From: CAZCZR01 sp964503455
GTDB taxonomy: Bacteria > Bacillota > Clostridia > UBA1381
Assembly: GCA_964503455.1 (NCBI GenBank)
Contig: CAZCZR010000030.1
Coordinates: 1 to 21,162 of the forward strand
Direction: 5' to 3'
Length of the DNA stretch: 21,162 nt
Both the position numbers and the translations under genes were made by a program. Shown here one piece after another: positions 14,272 through 21,162 of this stretch. The notes beneath the pieces were generated by a model that was not told the origin of the DNA, ran no database searches, and saw only the letters and a list, made by a program, of their open reading frames with translations. Each line of letters begins with the position of its first letter. The first letter of the stretch is position 1.

Positions 14272-14357
14272 AAATGCTAACACCTAAGAGCAAGGCTTAT
14301 CATGAAAACAGATCCGAATCAATGTAAAATACAGTTATACGGAGAGGAGGAGAGAAT

Positions 14358-15236
14358 ATGGATTGGATCAGCGGCTTGCAGCGCGCGTTGGACTACGTGG
14401 AGGAGCATATTACAGAGCCTATCGATTATGAGGAAACGGCAAAGAGAGCTTATTCGTCGAGATTTCATTTTCAGAGGGTTTTCAGCATAATATGCGGGTA
14501 TACGCTGGGTGAGTATATACGCCTGCGCAGACTTTCGCTTGCCGGCAGCGAGCTTGCGTCGGGAAATATCAAGGTAATTGACGCGGCGTTAAAATACGGC
14601 TATGAAACGCCCGAAAGCTTTTCACGCGCATTTACCGGATTCCACGGTGTTACTCCATCGCAGGCAAAAAACGGCGCAACGCTGAAATCCTTTTCGCGTC
14701 TTTCCGTAAAACTAATTTTAAACGGAGGTTCGGTTATGGATTACAGAATCGAAAACAAAGAGGCTTTTGAGGTTGTTTTGAGGAAAAAGAGGTTTGCAAA
14801 GCAGCACGAGATCACAACGCGGGAAATAGCGGGGTTTTGGGCGGAATGTGCTTCTGACGGAACGATTTCCGCTGTGTGCAAGTATATTCATAAGGATAAT
14901 ATTTTTGATAAGTGTATCATAGGGATCAGCTTCGGGGCGGAAAACGCGGAGCTTGAGGATGATTTTCCTTACGGAATAGGCGCGCATTATAACGGCGGGA
15001 AAATCGAGGAGGAGTATCTGACGGTTGAAACCGTTCCTGCAAATACTTATGCGGTTTTTAAATGCGTCGGAAAGATGCCGGAGGCGTTTCAGAGGGTGTA
15101 TAAATATATCTGCACCGAATTTTTTCCGGCAAGCGAATACGAGCCTGCGGGAGTTGAAATAGAGGCATATCCCTCCGCCGATACTCAAAGCGAGGACTAC
15201 GCCTGCGAAATATGGATCGCTGTGAAGAAGAAATAA
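14358..15236 (+). CDS. AraC family regulator with GyrI-like effector-binding domain
   Basis: 292-residue protein in the Rob/SoxS-like arrangement: an N-terminal AraC/XylS DNA-binding domain (about 1-106) and a C-terminal effector-binding domain (about 127-292). The DNA-binding part has both helix-turn-helices, the second with VIDAALKYGYETPESFSRAFTGFHGVTPSQ-type spacing. The GyrI/integron-associated type domain includes YLTVETVPANTYAVFKC and ends CEIWIAVKKK. Such regulators usually respond to small hydrophobic or cationic compounds. The ligand and targets here are unknown and no efflux gene is next door. GGAGAGGAGGAGAG gives a strong ribosome site before ATG 14358. No clear promoter was found. 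Confidence 0.88.
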   Translation: MDWISGLQRALDYVEEHITEPIDYEETAKRAYSSRFHFQRVFSIICGYTLGEYIRLRRLSLAGSELASGNIKVIDAALKYGYETPESFSRAFTGFHGVTPSQAKNGATLKSFSRLSVKLILNGGSVMDYRIENKEAFEVVLRKKRFAKQHEITTREIAGFWAECASDGTISAVCKYIHKDNIFDKCIIGISFGAENAELEDDFPYGIGAHYNGGKIEEEYLTVETVPANTYAVFKCVGKMPEAFQRVYKYICTEFFPASEYEPAGVEIEAYPSADTQSEDYACEIWIAVKKK

Positions 15237-15251
15237 TATTACCGGATTGGA

Positions 15252-15303
15252 TCGGGGGAGTATACGCCTTATCTGCTTTGCAAGGTAAGGCGGCTTCTCC
15301 CGA
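15252..15303 (+). terminator. Long hairpin after the AraC-type gene
   Basis: An inner 7-bp stem CGCCTTA (15265-15271) with TAAGGCG (15286-15292) is extended by an outer TCGGG..AG with CTCCCGA pairing (15252-15260 with 15297-15303). It follows the stop by 15 bp. There is no T-run on the + strand, so it may terminate inefficiently or protect the 3' end. Confidence 0.5.
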
Positions 15304-15308
15304 ACGGG

Positions 15309-15361
15309 TAAAATAAAAAGATGCGCCGAGATTCCTTTTTATGCCGGAAATTCAGCGCATC
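15309..15361 (-). terminator. Rho-independent terminator of the pbp1A-thiE unit
   Basis: GATGCGC (15320-15326) pairs with GCGCATC (15355-15361), with further pairs inside (TTCC with GGAA). On the minus strand the stem is followed by TTTTTATTTTA. It lies 13 bp past the thiE stop. Together with the preceding + strand hairpin it separates the convergent units. Confidence 0.8.
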
Positions 15362-15373
15362 ATATCATATTAA

Positions 15374-16000
15374 TCAAAGCTTTTTTACCGCAGCCGCCAG
15401 CTCTTGGGCGGCTTTTTTTATATCCTTTGCGGAGAATATCGCCGACACAACGGCCGCTCCGTCTATGCCCAGACCTTCAAGCCCGTGTATATTTTCCGCC
15501 GTAATGCCGCCTATTGCCACTATAGGTATATCGACGGCATCCCTGATCTTTCGGTACATGGCGCGTTCGATATGCTTCGCGTCCGCTTTTGTGGAGGTGG
15601 AGAACGCGGCTCCGACGCCGAGATAGTCCGCGCCGTTTTCCTTGGCGAATAAAGCCTGTTCAACAGTTCTTGCCGACACGCCTATTATTTTATCGCCGCC
15701 AAGGCGATCTCTTGCCTCCCTTACATCCCCGTCGCCCTGACCCAGATGCACCCCGTCGGCGCCGGAGGCTATGGCAATATCAACATTGTCGTTTATTATA
15801 AGCGGTACTCCGTATGCCGAGGTGACTTTTCTGAGCTTTTCGGCGAGAGCGAGAAACTCCGTAAAATCCGTGTTCTTTTCGCGCAGCTGAATCACGTTGA
15901 CACCGCCTGCGAGCGCAAGCTCGACAGCCTTTTCAAGCGGCATATCAAGACCGCGCCGGTCCGTAACGGCATACAGCACGTTTCTCTTTGGAAAATTCAT
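15374..16000 (-). CDS. thiE: Thiamine-phosphate synthase
   Basis: 208-residue TIM-barrel ThiE, which joins hydroxymethylpyrimidine diphosphate and thiazole phosphate. Motifs: VIQLREK (36-42), IINDNVDIA (68-76), GADGVHLGQGD (80-90), GVGAAFSTSTK (128-138, Ala where Pro is usual) and VAIGGI (161-166). GGAGA lies about 9 nt before the ATG. It is separated by only 18 bp from the class A PBP stop upstream, so it is probably co-transcribed with it. No other thiamine gene and no TPP riboswitch is in this window. Confidence 0.94.
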   Translation of the reverse strand: MNFPKRNVLYAVTDRRGLDMPLEKAVELALAGGVNVIQLREKNTDFTEFLALAEKLRKVTSAYGVPLIINDNVDIAIASGADGVHLGQGDGDVREARDRLGGDKIIGVSARTVEQALFAKENGADYLGVGAAFSTSTKADAKHIERAMYRKIRDAVDIPIVAIGGITAENIHGLEGLGIDGAAVVSAIFSAKDIKKAAQELAAAVKKL

Positions 16001-16018
16001 TTCACGTTAATCTCCTGA

Positions 16019-18706
16019 TCATGTCTTTTTAGGAACAGCCGTGGCGCTTGACTGATTCGCCGAGCCGCCGGAATTGCTTTCCTCCGCGGAACTCGTATTT
16101 CCGCCCGATTGAGAGCCGCTGCCCGTATGGGTATCTTCCTCATGAGATGAGCTGCCGCTCGAAGCGCCGGAGCTTGAATTTCCGCTCGAACCTCCCGAAG
16201 GCGTACCCGCTCCCGCATTGGGTTTAACTGCCGGAGTTGACGCGGGGATATTTGAGTCGCTGTCGCCCAGAGGCTTTGGCGTCGCCGCGCCGGATGCTCC
16301 GCTCGGCTTTGCGGTGGCTTTTGAGGTAAGCGATTTTGAGCCGCTATGCGAGGTGCAGTCCTTTATGGAAGTGCCTTCCTCAAAATAACATACCGTGGAC
16401 GGACATCCCGAATTGGCTTTCAGTCCCGTCTGCTTGCATATTTTTTCGCTGAATACGTTTGTCGGCTTGGGAAGCTCTTTGGTGTCGAGTCCGTCATGCA
16501 CGGATCTCATTACCTGCTGCCATGCCGTAAGCGCCGGATTCCCCGAAGAGCTTATAGCCTTCGGCTCGTCAAATCCGTACCATGCCGCCGCCACATAATA
16601 TGGCGTGAATCCGACAAACCATTTATCGTAATCATCGTTGGTGGTACCGGTTTTGCCGTAGGTGTTCTGCGAGGGTATTTTCGCCTTTGTGCCTGTGGCG
16701 TGAGGATCGGTGCCGTTGACGACTTCATAAAGCATATCCGACATGATATATGCCGTCGAAGCGGATATTACCTGCGAGGAGGAGGACTTGTTTTCAAGTA
16801 TCACATCTCCCGAAGCGTCCTCAACCTTTGTGTAGGAGTACGGCTTGATATACTTGCCTTCGTTAGCGATGACGCCGTAAGCCGCCGCCAGCTCCTTTGG
16901 CGAAACGCCATAGGTAAGACCGCCCAAAGACATCGGGCTTAACGCTTTGTCCGACGACTCGTCAAGGGTCGAAATATGGAACTTATCCTCAAGATACTTA
17001 TATGAAGTATCCGGCCCGCCGAGATAGTCCTCCAAAATAGCGGCAGCCGCCACATTTGAAGAAATCTCAAGAGCCTGCTTCGCCGTCATATTGCCCACAG
17101 GGGAGGAATACGAGTTGCTCGGCTTCCATTCCTCCTTGGTTTCGGTGATGAAGGTTCTCGGCGAGTCATTTACAATGGTGGCTTCCGTAAACGCCGTACC
17201 GTCCTTTACATCGGAAGCCTTGTCGGACGAGTCGGTCTGCTCCGATGCGGATTGCTTTTTGCCTTCCTCTATGGCGGGCGTATAAATGGACAGCGGCTTT
17301 ATCGCCGAACCCGGCTGACGCTTCGACTGGACAGCTCTGTTAAGACCGCGTATAGTCGTTTTTTCGCCTATTCCGCCGACAACGCCCTTGATCTCGCCGT
17401 TATGATAGTCAATAATTATCATAGCCGACTGCGCGTCCGCTTGAGGGAAGTTGGAGGTATCTTCATACACCTCTTCCATTTTGTCCTGAATATCCTCATC
17501 CATGGTGATATATATCTTAAGACCGCCGTTGTATACCTGCTTGGTCGCGAAGGACTCGGTATATCCTTTTTTGTCCTGAAGATCGAGAATAAGATCCCGT
17601 ATAACCATATCCACAAAGTATGACGATACCTTGGACTGATTGTCCGAGGCTGATTTTTTCACTTCAACCGGAGTGCTTACCGCCTTGTCGTATTCCTCTT
17701 GGGTGATCTTATTCAGTTCAAGCATTTTCGCAAGCACAGTATTGCGTTTTTTCTCGTTGTTGTCGGGATGCTTTATCGGGTCATAATAGGCGGGCCGCTG
17801 CGTTATTCCCACAATGGAAGCCGCCTCGGCGATCGACAGATCCTCTGTGCTTTTGCCGTAATACGTTTGCGCCGCCGCCTCTATACCGTAGCAGCCGCTT
17901 GAAAAATAAGCTATATTAAGATACATATTCAGGATCTGATCCTTATCGTTAAGCTCGTTTTCAAGAGCTATCGCGCGCAGCATTTCCTTTATTTTACGCG
18001 TGGGAGTTTTTGTATTTTCCTGGGTGATGTTTTTTATGACCTGCTGGGTGATCGTGCTGCCGCCGTAATTCGCCGAGCCTATACCTATCTTTGAAAGGGC
18101 GTATTTCACCGTGGCGCCCAGAGTACGCTTCAAATCCACGCCGTGATGCGAATAAAAGCGCTCGTCCTCGATGGACACAAGCGCGTCCTTGACGTGCTGA
18201 GGTATATTATCGGTATATATTCTGTTACCGCCGTCGCCGTGTATGGACTCGTACTCCTCAAACTTGCCGTCGCTGTTTTTGCAGTATATGATAGACGTCT
18301 GGTTCAGCGCCAGCGTTTTTATATTCATATCCTTGATCTCGGACTTGACTGCGGTGTACATACCCACAAGCATACCTGTGCAGACTATAACCGCAACAAA
18401 GAATATAGCGCCGAGAGTTATAAGCACTTTTTTCCGCCTTGATTTTTTTTGATTTTTTTTGCGCTGCTTGGGCGATACGCGCGAAGGTACGTCCCTGCGC
18501 GTCATTTTGGAAATATCGTCGCTATTGTCAGCGCGTCTGCGTGATTCTTCATATTCTCTGTCGGAATACAGTCCGTTCGGGCGGGATGCGCTTTTAGAGA
18601 ACGGATCATCAAAACCATCGTTTCCGGAACGGCGTCTGCTGTTTCCTGAGCCGGAGGGATAGTTGTCCCATGCGTCCCACGAGTTGTTTTTGTCATCGTT
18701 TTTCAA
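16019..18706 (-). CDS. Class A penicillin-binding protein (PBP1A-type)
   Basis: 895-residue bifunctional peptidoglycan glycosyltransferase/transpeptidase. A charged cytoplasmic N-terminus (1-93) is followed by one membrane helix (about 94-119). The GT51 domain has IEDERFYSHHG (Glu180) and GGSTITQQ (216-222). The transpeptidase domain has Ser467 in GSAIKP, SSN (549-551) and KTG (685-687). A cysteine-containing segment (KICKQTG...SGCPSTVC...DC) follows, then a Ser/Gly/Thr/Pro-rich tail of about 108 residues (788-895), probably a flexible wall-spanning end. The start codon is TTG at 18706-18704 with AAGGAGG 7 nt upstream; no ATG or GTG in frame fits better. thiE follows after 18 bp. Confidence 0.96.
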   Translation of the reverse strand: MKNDDKNNSWDAWDNYPSGSGNSRRRSGNDGFDDPFSKSASRPNGLYSDREYEESRRRADNSDDISKMTRRDVPSRVSPKQRKKNQKKSRRKKVLITLGAIFFVAVIVCTGMLVGMYTAVKSEIKDMNIKTLALNQTSIIYCKNSDGKFEEYESIHGDGGNRIYTDNIPQHVKDALVSIEDERFYSHHGVDLKRTLGATVKYALSKIGIGSANYGGSTITQQVIKNITQENTKTPTRKIKEMLRAIALENELNDKDQILNMYLNIAYFSSGCYGIEAAAQTYYGKSTEDLSIAEAASIVGITQRPAYYDPIKHPDNNEKKRNTVLAKMLELNKITQEEYDKAVSTPVEVKKSASDNQSKVSSYFVDMVIRDLILDLQDKKGYTESFATKQVYNGGLKIYITMDEDIQDKMEEVYEDTSNFPQADAQSAMIIIDYHNGEIKGVVGGIGEKTTIRGLNRAVQSKRQPGSAIKPLSIYTPAIEEGKKQSASEQTDSSDKASDVKDGTAFTEATIVNDSPRTFITETKEEWKPSNSYSSPVGNMTAKQALEISSNVAAAAILEDYLGGPDTSYKYLEDKFHISTLDESSDKALSPMSLGGLTYGVSPKELAAAYGVIANEGKYIKPYSYTKVEDASGDVILENKSSSSQVISASTAYIMSDMLYEVVNGTDPHATGTKAKIPSQNTYGKTGTTNDDYDKWFVGFTPYYVAAAWYGFDEPKAISSSGNPALTAWQQVMRSVHDGLDTKELPKPTNVFSEKICKQTGLKANSGCPSTVCYFEEGTSIKDCTSHSGSKSLTSKATAKPSGASGAATPKPLGDSDSNIPASTPAVKPNAGAGTPSGGSSGNSSSGASSGSSSHEEDTHTGSGSQSGGNTSSAEESNSGGSANQSSATAVPKKT

Positions 18707-18777
18707 AACACAGCCTCCTTTGCTTTTGTCATTATTTATGCCGATAAATTATTTCGTTTCGATCTGTAAACAATTAT

Positions 18778-18806
18778 ATTATATTATAGATTCGCGGTTT
18801 TTGCAA
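18778..18806 (-). promoter_or_regulatory. Sigma-A promoter of the class A PBP gene
   Basis: On the minus strand TTGCAA (18806-18801) is followed after 17 bp by TATAAT (18783-18778). This -10 is the middle of three overlapping TATAAT copies spaced 5 bp apart. The leader to the TTG start is about 65 nt. Confidence 0.75.
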
Positions 18807-18832
18807 TAGTTTTTGAACATTATTTATAAAAA

Positions 18833-18864
18833 ATTAATATAAAACCGCCGCGCCAAAAGGCGGT
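18833..18864 (-). terminator. Terminator after the D,D-carboxypeptidase gene
   Basis: ACCGCC (18844-18849) and GGCGGT (18859-18864) form a 6-bp GC stem with a 9-nt loop. On the minus strand it is followed by TTTATATTAATTTTTT. It lies 66 bp past the stop and separates this gene from the class A PBP promoter. Confidence 0.8.
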
Positions 18865-18930
18865 ATGTACGAAATGCGCAACGGCAAATACGTACACCGG
18901 CTGAAGGCACGGCGGGAAGCTTCTGTCAGG

Positions 18931-20691
18931 CTATTTGCGGCGGCTGTTGCTGTCGCGTGTATAGCGGGCGTTTGAGTTGGAGCGCGCGCTGCTGCGCTGA
19001 TTATTTGACGCCTTGCGGTTGGGAGTGCGCTGCACGGATCCGCCCGATGCCATACGCTCGCGCTGAGCGCGTCTGCGCCTCTTGGCGCGCTTTTTTAACC
19101 GGTACGCTCTGAATATAAGCAGCAGTATTATAAGGATAAGCGGTATGATAAACAGCGGACTGGAGATCACCTTTCCTATAATACCCAGAACGTGTATAAA
19201 AGCGTTTCTTTCAACGTCGTTCGCCGCGAGAAGATTCACCTGATCGATCAATGTCCCGTTATATGAATAGGACACCGTTCCGAGGATGTCGCCCTTTTTG
19301 ACGGGCGCCTTGATCTCATCGGGCAGGTCTATTATCTGCTCTATGCTGTTTTCCGAATCGTTTGGCAGAAGCGCGCTGACTTCCTTTTCAACGGTAACCG
19401 ATACCTTTGTGCCGCCCTTCGCTTCTTTTACGTCATGATCCGTAAGAACATCACCCGGCTTTATGACGGACTGGTTTGTGTAATTATTAAAGCCGAACTC
19501 AAAGAGCTTCTTTGAGTCGATATAAGAATATGCCTTGTTCTGCTCGTCCTTGTTGTCGCAGCCCATGACAACGGCGATAAGCTCCGTGCCGTCATTCTGC
19601 GCGGCTGATACAAGGCAGTATTTTGCATCCGAGGTGTGCCCTGTTTTAATGCCTATAGCCGGCTCGTAGCCGTTATAGGAGGAGCGCGAATTGCCGAGGA
19701 ACAGGTTGGTATTTACAAGATTTCTTGTTTCGGTATACTTGTTTGTAGGCTCGATGGTGTACTTTTCGGTTGCAACGATCTCGCGGAACTTTTCGTTTTG
19801 CATAGCGTATTTCGCAAGCTTTGCCATATCCGAAACGGTGGTGTAGTGGTCAGTGTCCTGTACGCCGCAGGCGTTTGCGAAGTGTGTTCCCGTCATACCG
19901 AGATCGGACGCTTTTTTATTCATTCTTTCCGTAAAAGCCTCTATGCTTCCGGCAGCTTCAATTGCCAGCACATTTGCGGCGTCGTTTGCCGACTCGACAA
20001 GCATACCGTACATAAGGTCCTCAACGCTCAATTCCTCGTTGGTAAGGATGCCCATATGCGACTCGTCCGTAGCTATATCGGAAAGAGCCGTGTAAGACGC
20101 GGTCACCGTCTTTGAAAACGGCATACTCTCGTCCTCAAGAATAAGAATCGCCGTCATTATCTTTGTGGTGCTTGCCGGATACATTCTGTCATCCGCATTT
20201 TTTGAATAGAGGACTCTGCCGCTTTTCGCATCGGTGAGGATAGCGGAGGGAGCATATTCTATATTCGGCTCGTCAAGCGATTCGTTTTCCATATAGATAA
20301 TATTGTCCTTGGCAGGGTCGATAGTCGGAGCCGGGGACGCAGACGGAGCTGCCGAGGGCGCCGCTGTCGCCGAAGGCTTGTTTGTAGCCGAGGACGGCTT
20401 TTGAGTAGCCTTGGATGCCGATGCGGTAGGCTTTTGCGTCGCATTTGAGGACGGCTTTTGAGTAGCCTTGGACGTTGATGACGAAGGCTTTTGCGTCGCG
20501 GTTGAGGCGGGTTTTTGCGTCGCGGTTGAAGCGGGCTTTTGAGTTGCGGTTGAGGCAGGGGGTTGAGTAACCTGCGAGGCCGACGAGCTGCCCGACTTGG
20601 AAGGTACGGGTGTTGCCGCAAATACGCCGGCTGCCGATGAAAGCGTGATTGCCGCACTCAGCAGTACGCCCATAAAAGTTTTTTTATTCAT
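18931..20691 (-). CDS. D-alanyl-D-alanine carboxypeptidase (DacF/PBP5-like)
   Basis: 586-residue serine carboxypeptidase that trims the stem peptide of peptidoglycan. A signal peptide (MNKKTFMGVLLSAAITLSSA, cut near VFA-A) is followed by a Thr/Ser/Pro/Ala/Lys linker with repeated TQKP (about 40-125). The catalytic domain has Ser174 in PASTTK, SAN (234-236) and KTG (349-351). A PBP5 C-terminal beta domain follows, then a membrane helix (about 511-528) and a basic Arg/Ser/Asn-rich tail of nearly 60 residues, probably cytoplasmic. A real membrane helix plus basic tail is unlike the amphipathic anchor of PBP5. Start: AAAGGA (20708-20703) overlaps the in-frame ATG at 20703 and lies 11 nt before ATG 20691, so 20691 is preferred. 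Confidence 0.93.
   Translation of the reverse strand: MNKKTFMGVLLSAAITLSSAAGVFAATPVPSKSGSSSASQVTQPPASTATQKPASTATQKPASTATQKPSSSTSKATQKPSSNATQKPTASASKATQKPSSATNKPSATAAPSAAPSASPAPTIDPAKDNIIYMENESLDEPNIEYAPSAILTDAKSGRVLYSKNADDRMYPASTTKIMTAILILEDESMPFSKTVTASYTALSDIATDESHMGILTNEELSVEDLMYGMLVESANDAANVLAIEAAGSIEAFTERMNKKASDLGMTGTHFANACGVQDTDHYTTVSDMAKLAKYAMQNEKFREIVATEKYTIEPTNKYTETRNLVNTNLFLGNSRSSYNGYEPAIGIKTGHTSDAKYCLVSAAQNDGTELIAVVMGCDNKDEQNKAYSYIDSKKLFEFGFNNYTNQSVIKPGDVLTDHDVKEAKGGTKVSVTVEKEVSALLPNDSENSIEQIIDLPDEIKAPVKKGDILGTVSYSYNGTLIDQVNLLAANDVERNAFIHVLGIIGKVISSPLFIIPLILIILLLIFRAYRLKKRAKRRRRAQRERMASGGSVQRTPNRKASNNQRSSARSNSNARYTRDSNSRRK
20322..20571 (-). repeat. Degenerate tandem repeat encoding a TQKP-rich linker
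   Basis: Within the carboxypeptidase gene, near-identical 24-bp units encode PASTATQK three times in a row. They are followed by longer variants (SSSTSKATQKP, SSNATQKP, TASASKATQKP) and an Ala/Pro/Ser run. Such repeats can change copy number by slippage without shifting the frame. The encoded linker should hold the catalytic domain away from the N-terminal end. Confidence 0.85.
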
Positions 20692-20783
20692 AACGGTAGA
20701 CATCCTTTCTTTTTACGGAAATAAGCGGTATAAAAACCGTGTTTTCATGCGATAAAACCTGCAGTATATAACTATACAACAGT

Positions 20784-20812
20784 ATTATAGCATATAAATA
20801 TGCAAATTTCAA
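20784..20812 (-). promoter_or_regulatory. Sigma-A promoter of the D,D-carboxypeptidase gene
   Basis: On the minus strand TTGAAA (20812-20807) and TATAAT (20789-20784) are 17 bp apart. The spacer holds an inverted repeat GCATAT-TT-ATATGC (20803-20790), a possible operator. The leader of about 70 nt can form small hairpins (GTTTT/AAAAC and CGGT/ACCG). Confidence 0.8.
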
Positions 20813-20943
20813 CACTTTTTTGCAAAAATTTCGTCTGTCAAAAAAGAAAAATGCTACTGCCTTTTATTATCCGCACTCCTCAAAAAGCTGACAGCCTGCC
20901 GCTCCGTTTTTCGGGCGCTCCGGCAAATACATCAAAAAGAGCA

Positions 20944-20972
20944 TTGACAAGCCAACAATTGTCAGATATAAT
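20944..20972 (+). promoter_or_regulatory. Consensus sigma-A promoter with overlapping inverted repeat
   Basis: TTGACA (20944-20949) and TATAAT (20967-20972) match both consensus boxes with the ideal 17-bp spacing. TGACAA (20945-20950) and TTGTCA (20959-20964) form a perfect 6-bp inverted repeat over the -35 and spacer, suggesting a repressor site. The start near 20979 leaves a leader of about 114 nt before the next gene. Confidence 0.8.
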
Positions 20973-21092
20973 TAAGCTATAAGGGTTTAGCAATATTTTG
21001 CCGAGCTATAAAATTGACACATTTCCCTATAAAAAAGACCTATTTTTCTGTCGGGGAATACGGTAAAATAAAGATAATGAGGAGGAAAAACT

Positions 21093-21162
21093 ATGATACG
21101 AATGGAGATCGCCTGTTTTGTGATACTGGCGTTTGTGGCGATAATTTACTTCTCGGCGGGAG
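21093..21162 (+). CDS. Start of an unidentified membrane protein (cut by window end)
   Basis: Only 23 codons are present. GAGGAGG (21079-21085) lies 7 nt before ATG, so the start is well supported. The peptide starts MIRMEIACFVILAFVAIIYF and is a likely N-terminal membrane helix or signal anchor. Similar short beginnings occur in clostridial GGDEF-type signalling proteins, but the fragment is too short to assign a function. Confidence 0.65.
   Translation, partial: MIRMEIACFVILAFVAIIYFSAG

Larger units (their letters stand above)
20704..21092. other. Divergent intergenic region
   Basis: About 390 bp with no credible gene. It holds the minus-strand carboxypeptidase promoter and leader, a consensus + strand promoter at 20944-20972, and five TGACA/TGTCA motifs (20836, 20889, 20945, 20960, 21015). 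A directly repeated AGCTATAA is at 20975-20982 and 21004-21011. The short open frame at 20800-20982 has no ribosome site and overlaps promoter elements, so it is not called. Confidence 0.7.

Noticed and set aside
14302..14490. 62-codon + strand frame overlapping the AraC-type gene start
   Set aside because: No ribosome site before 14302 and it overlaps a well-supported gene in another frame.
15374..16018. TPP riboswitch before thiE
   Set aside because: Only 18 bp separate thiE from the PBP stop and no THI-box-like sequence was seen.
20322..20571. Possible CRISPR-like repeat array
   Set aside because: Repeats are in frame, 24 bp or degenerate, without unique spacers of constant length; they encode a protein linker.
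20259..20657. 132-codon frame in the TQKP repeat region
   Set aside because: Arg/Pro/Gln/Leu repeat translation is an off-frame reading of the carboxypeptidase linker repeats.

Overview
The window reads as a stretch of chromosomal core genome from a low-to-mid GC Gram-positive, spore-former-type Clostridia lineage. The support is the gene families (RbgA/YlqF, MtaB, an HPr-like protein, clostridial class A PBP, DacF-like carboxypeptidase, TSCPD and DUF4176 proteins), strong AGGAGG ribosome binding sites, near-consensus sigma-A promoters and heavy ATA/AGA/AGG codon use. No phage, insertion sequence, CRISPR array, tRNA or rRNA gene was seen. The genus cannot be named from the sequence alone.

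Left part (1-2410, + strand): a promoter and a folded leader precede rplS (L19), which ends in a strong terminator. Then come lepB (signal peptidase I) and rbgA/ylqF (50S assembly GTPase), closed by a second terminator. A short minus-strand gene follows (2495-2725). It encodes an HPr-like protein that has lost the phospho-His region but kept the Ser46-type motif, and it has its own promoter, operator-like repeat and terminator.

Centre (2960-14237, + strand): mtaB (tRNA ms2t6A37 methylthiotransferase), then a near-consensus promoter and a long run of closely packed genes. These are lepA, three tetrapyrrole genes (a SirC-HemC fusion, a CobA-HemD fusion, and hemB), lon, engB, a zinc-dependent phospholipase C-like protein, a TSCPD protein and a DUF4176 protein. 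The three tetrapyrrole polypeptides together cover 5-aminolevulinate to precorrin-2/sirohydrochlorin, feeding siroheme or cobalamin. hemA and hemL are not in the window. Gaps of 1-45 bp and overlaps of 1 and 11 bp suggest one long transcription unit. An AraC/GyrI-like regulator (14358-15236) closes the + strand block.

Right part (15309-20820, - strand): thiE lies directly behind a class A penicillin-binding protein gene and the two appear co-transcribed. Upstream of them, with its own promoter and terminator, is a DacF-type D,D-carboxypeptidase gene with a TQKP-repeat linker and a basic C-terminal tail. An intergenic region of about 390 bp (20704-21092) separates it from a divergent gene cut by the window end. 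This gap holds divergent promoters and several TGACA/TGTCA motifs.

Most of the window is ordinary housekeeping DNA. The points most worth a second look are the SirC-HemC fusion and the placement of the tetrapyrrole genes between lepA and lon, the His-less HPr-like protein with its promoter-embedded inverted repeat, and the motif-rich divergent intergenic region near the right end.
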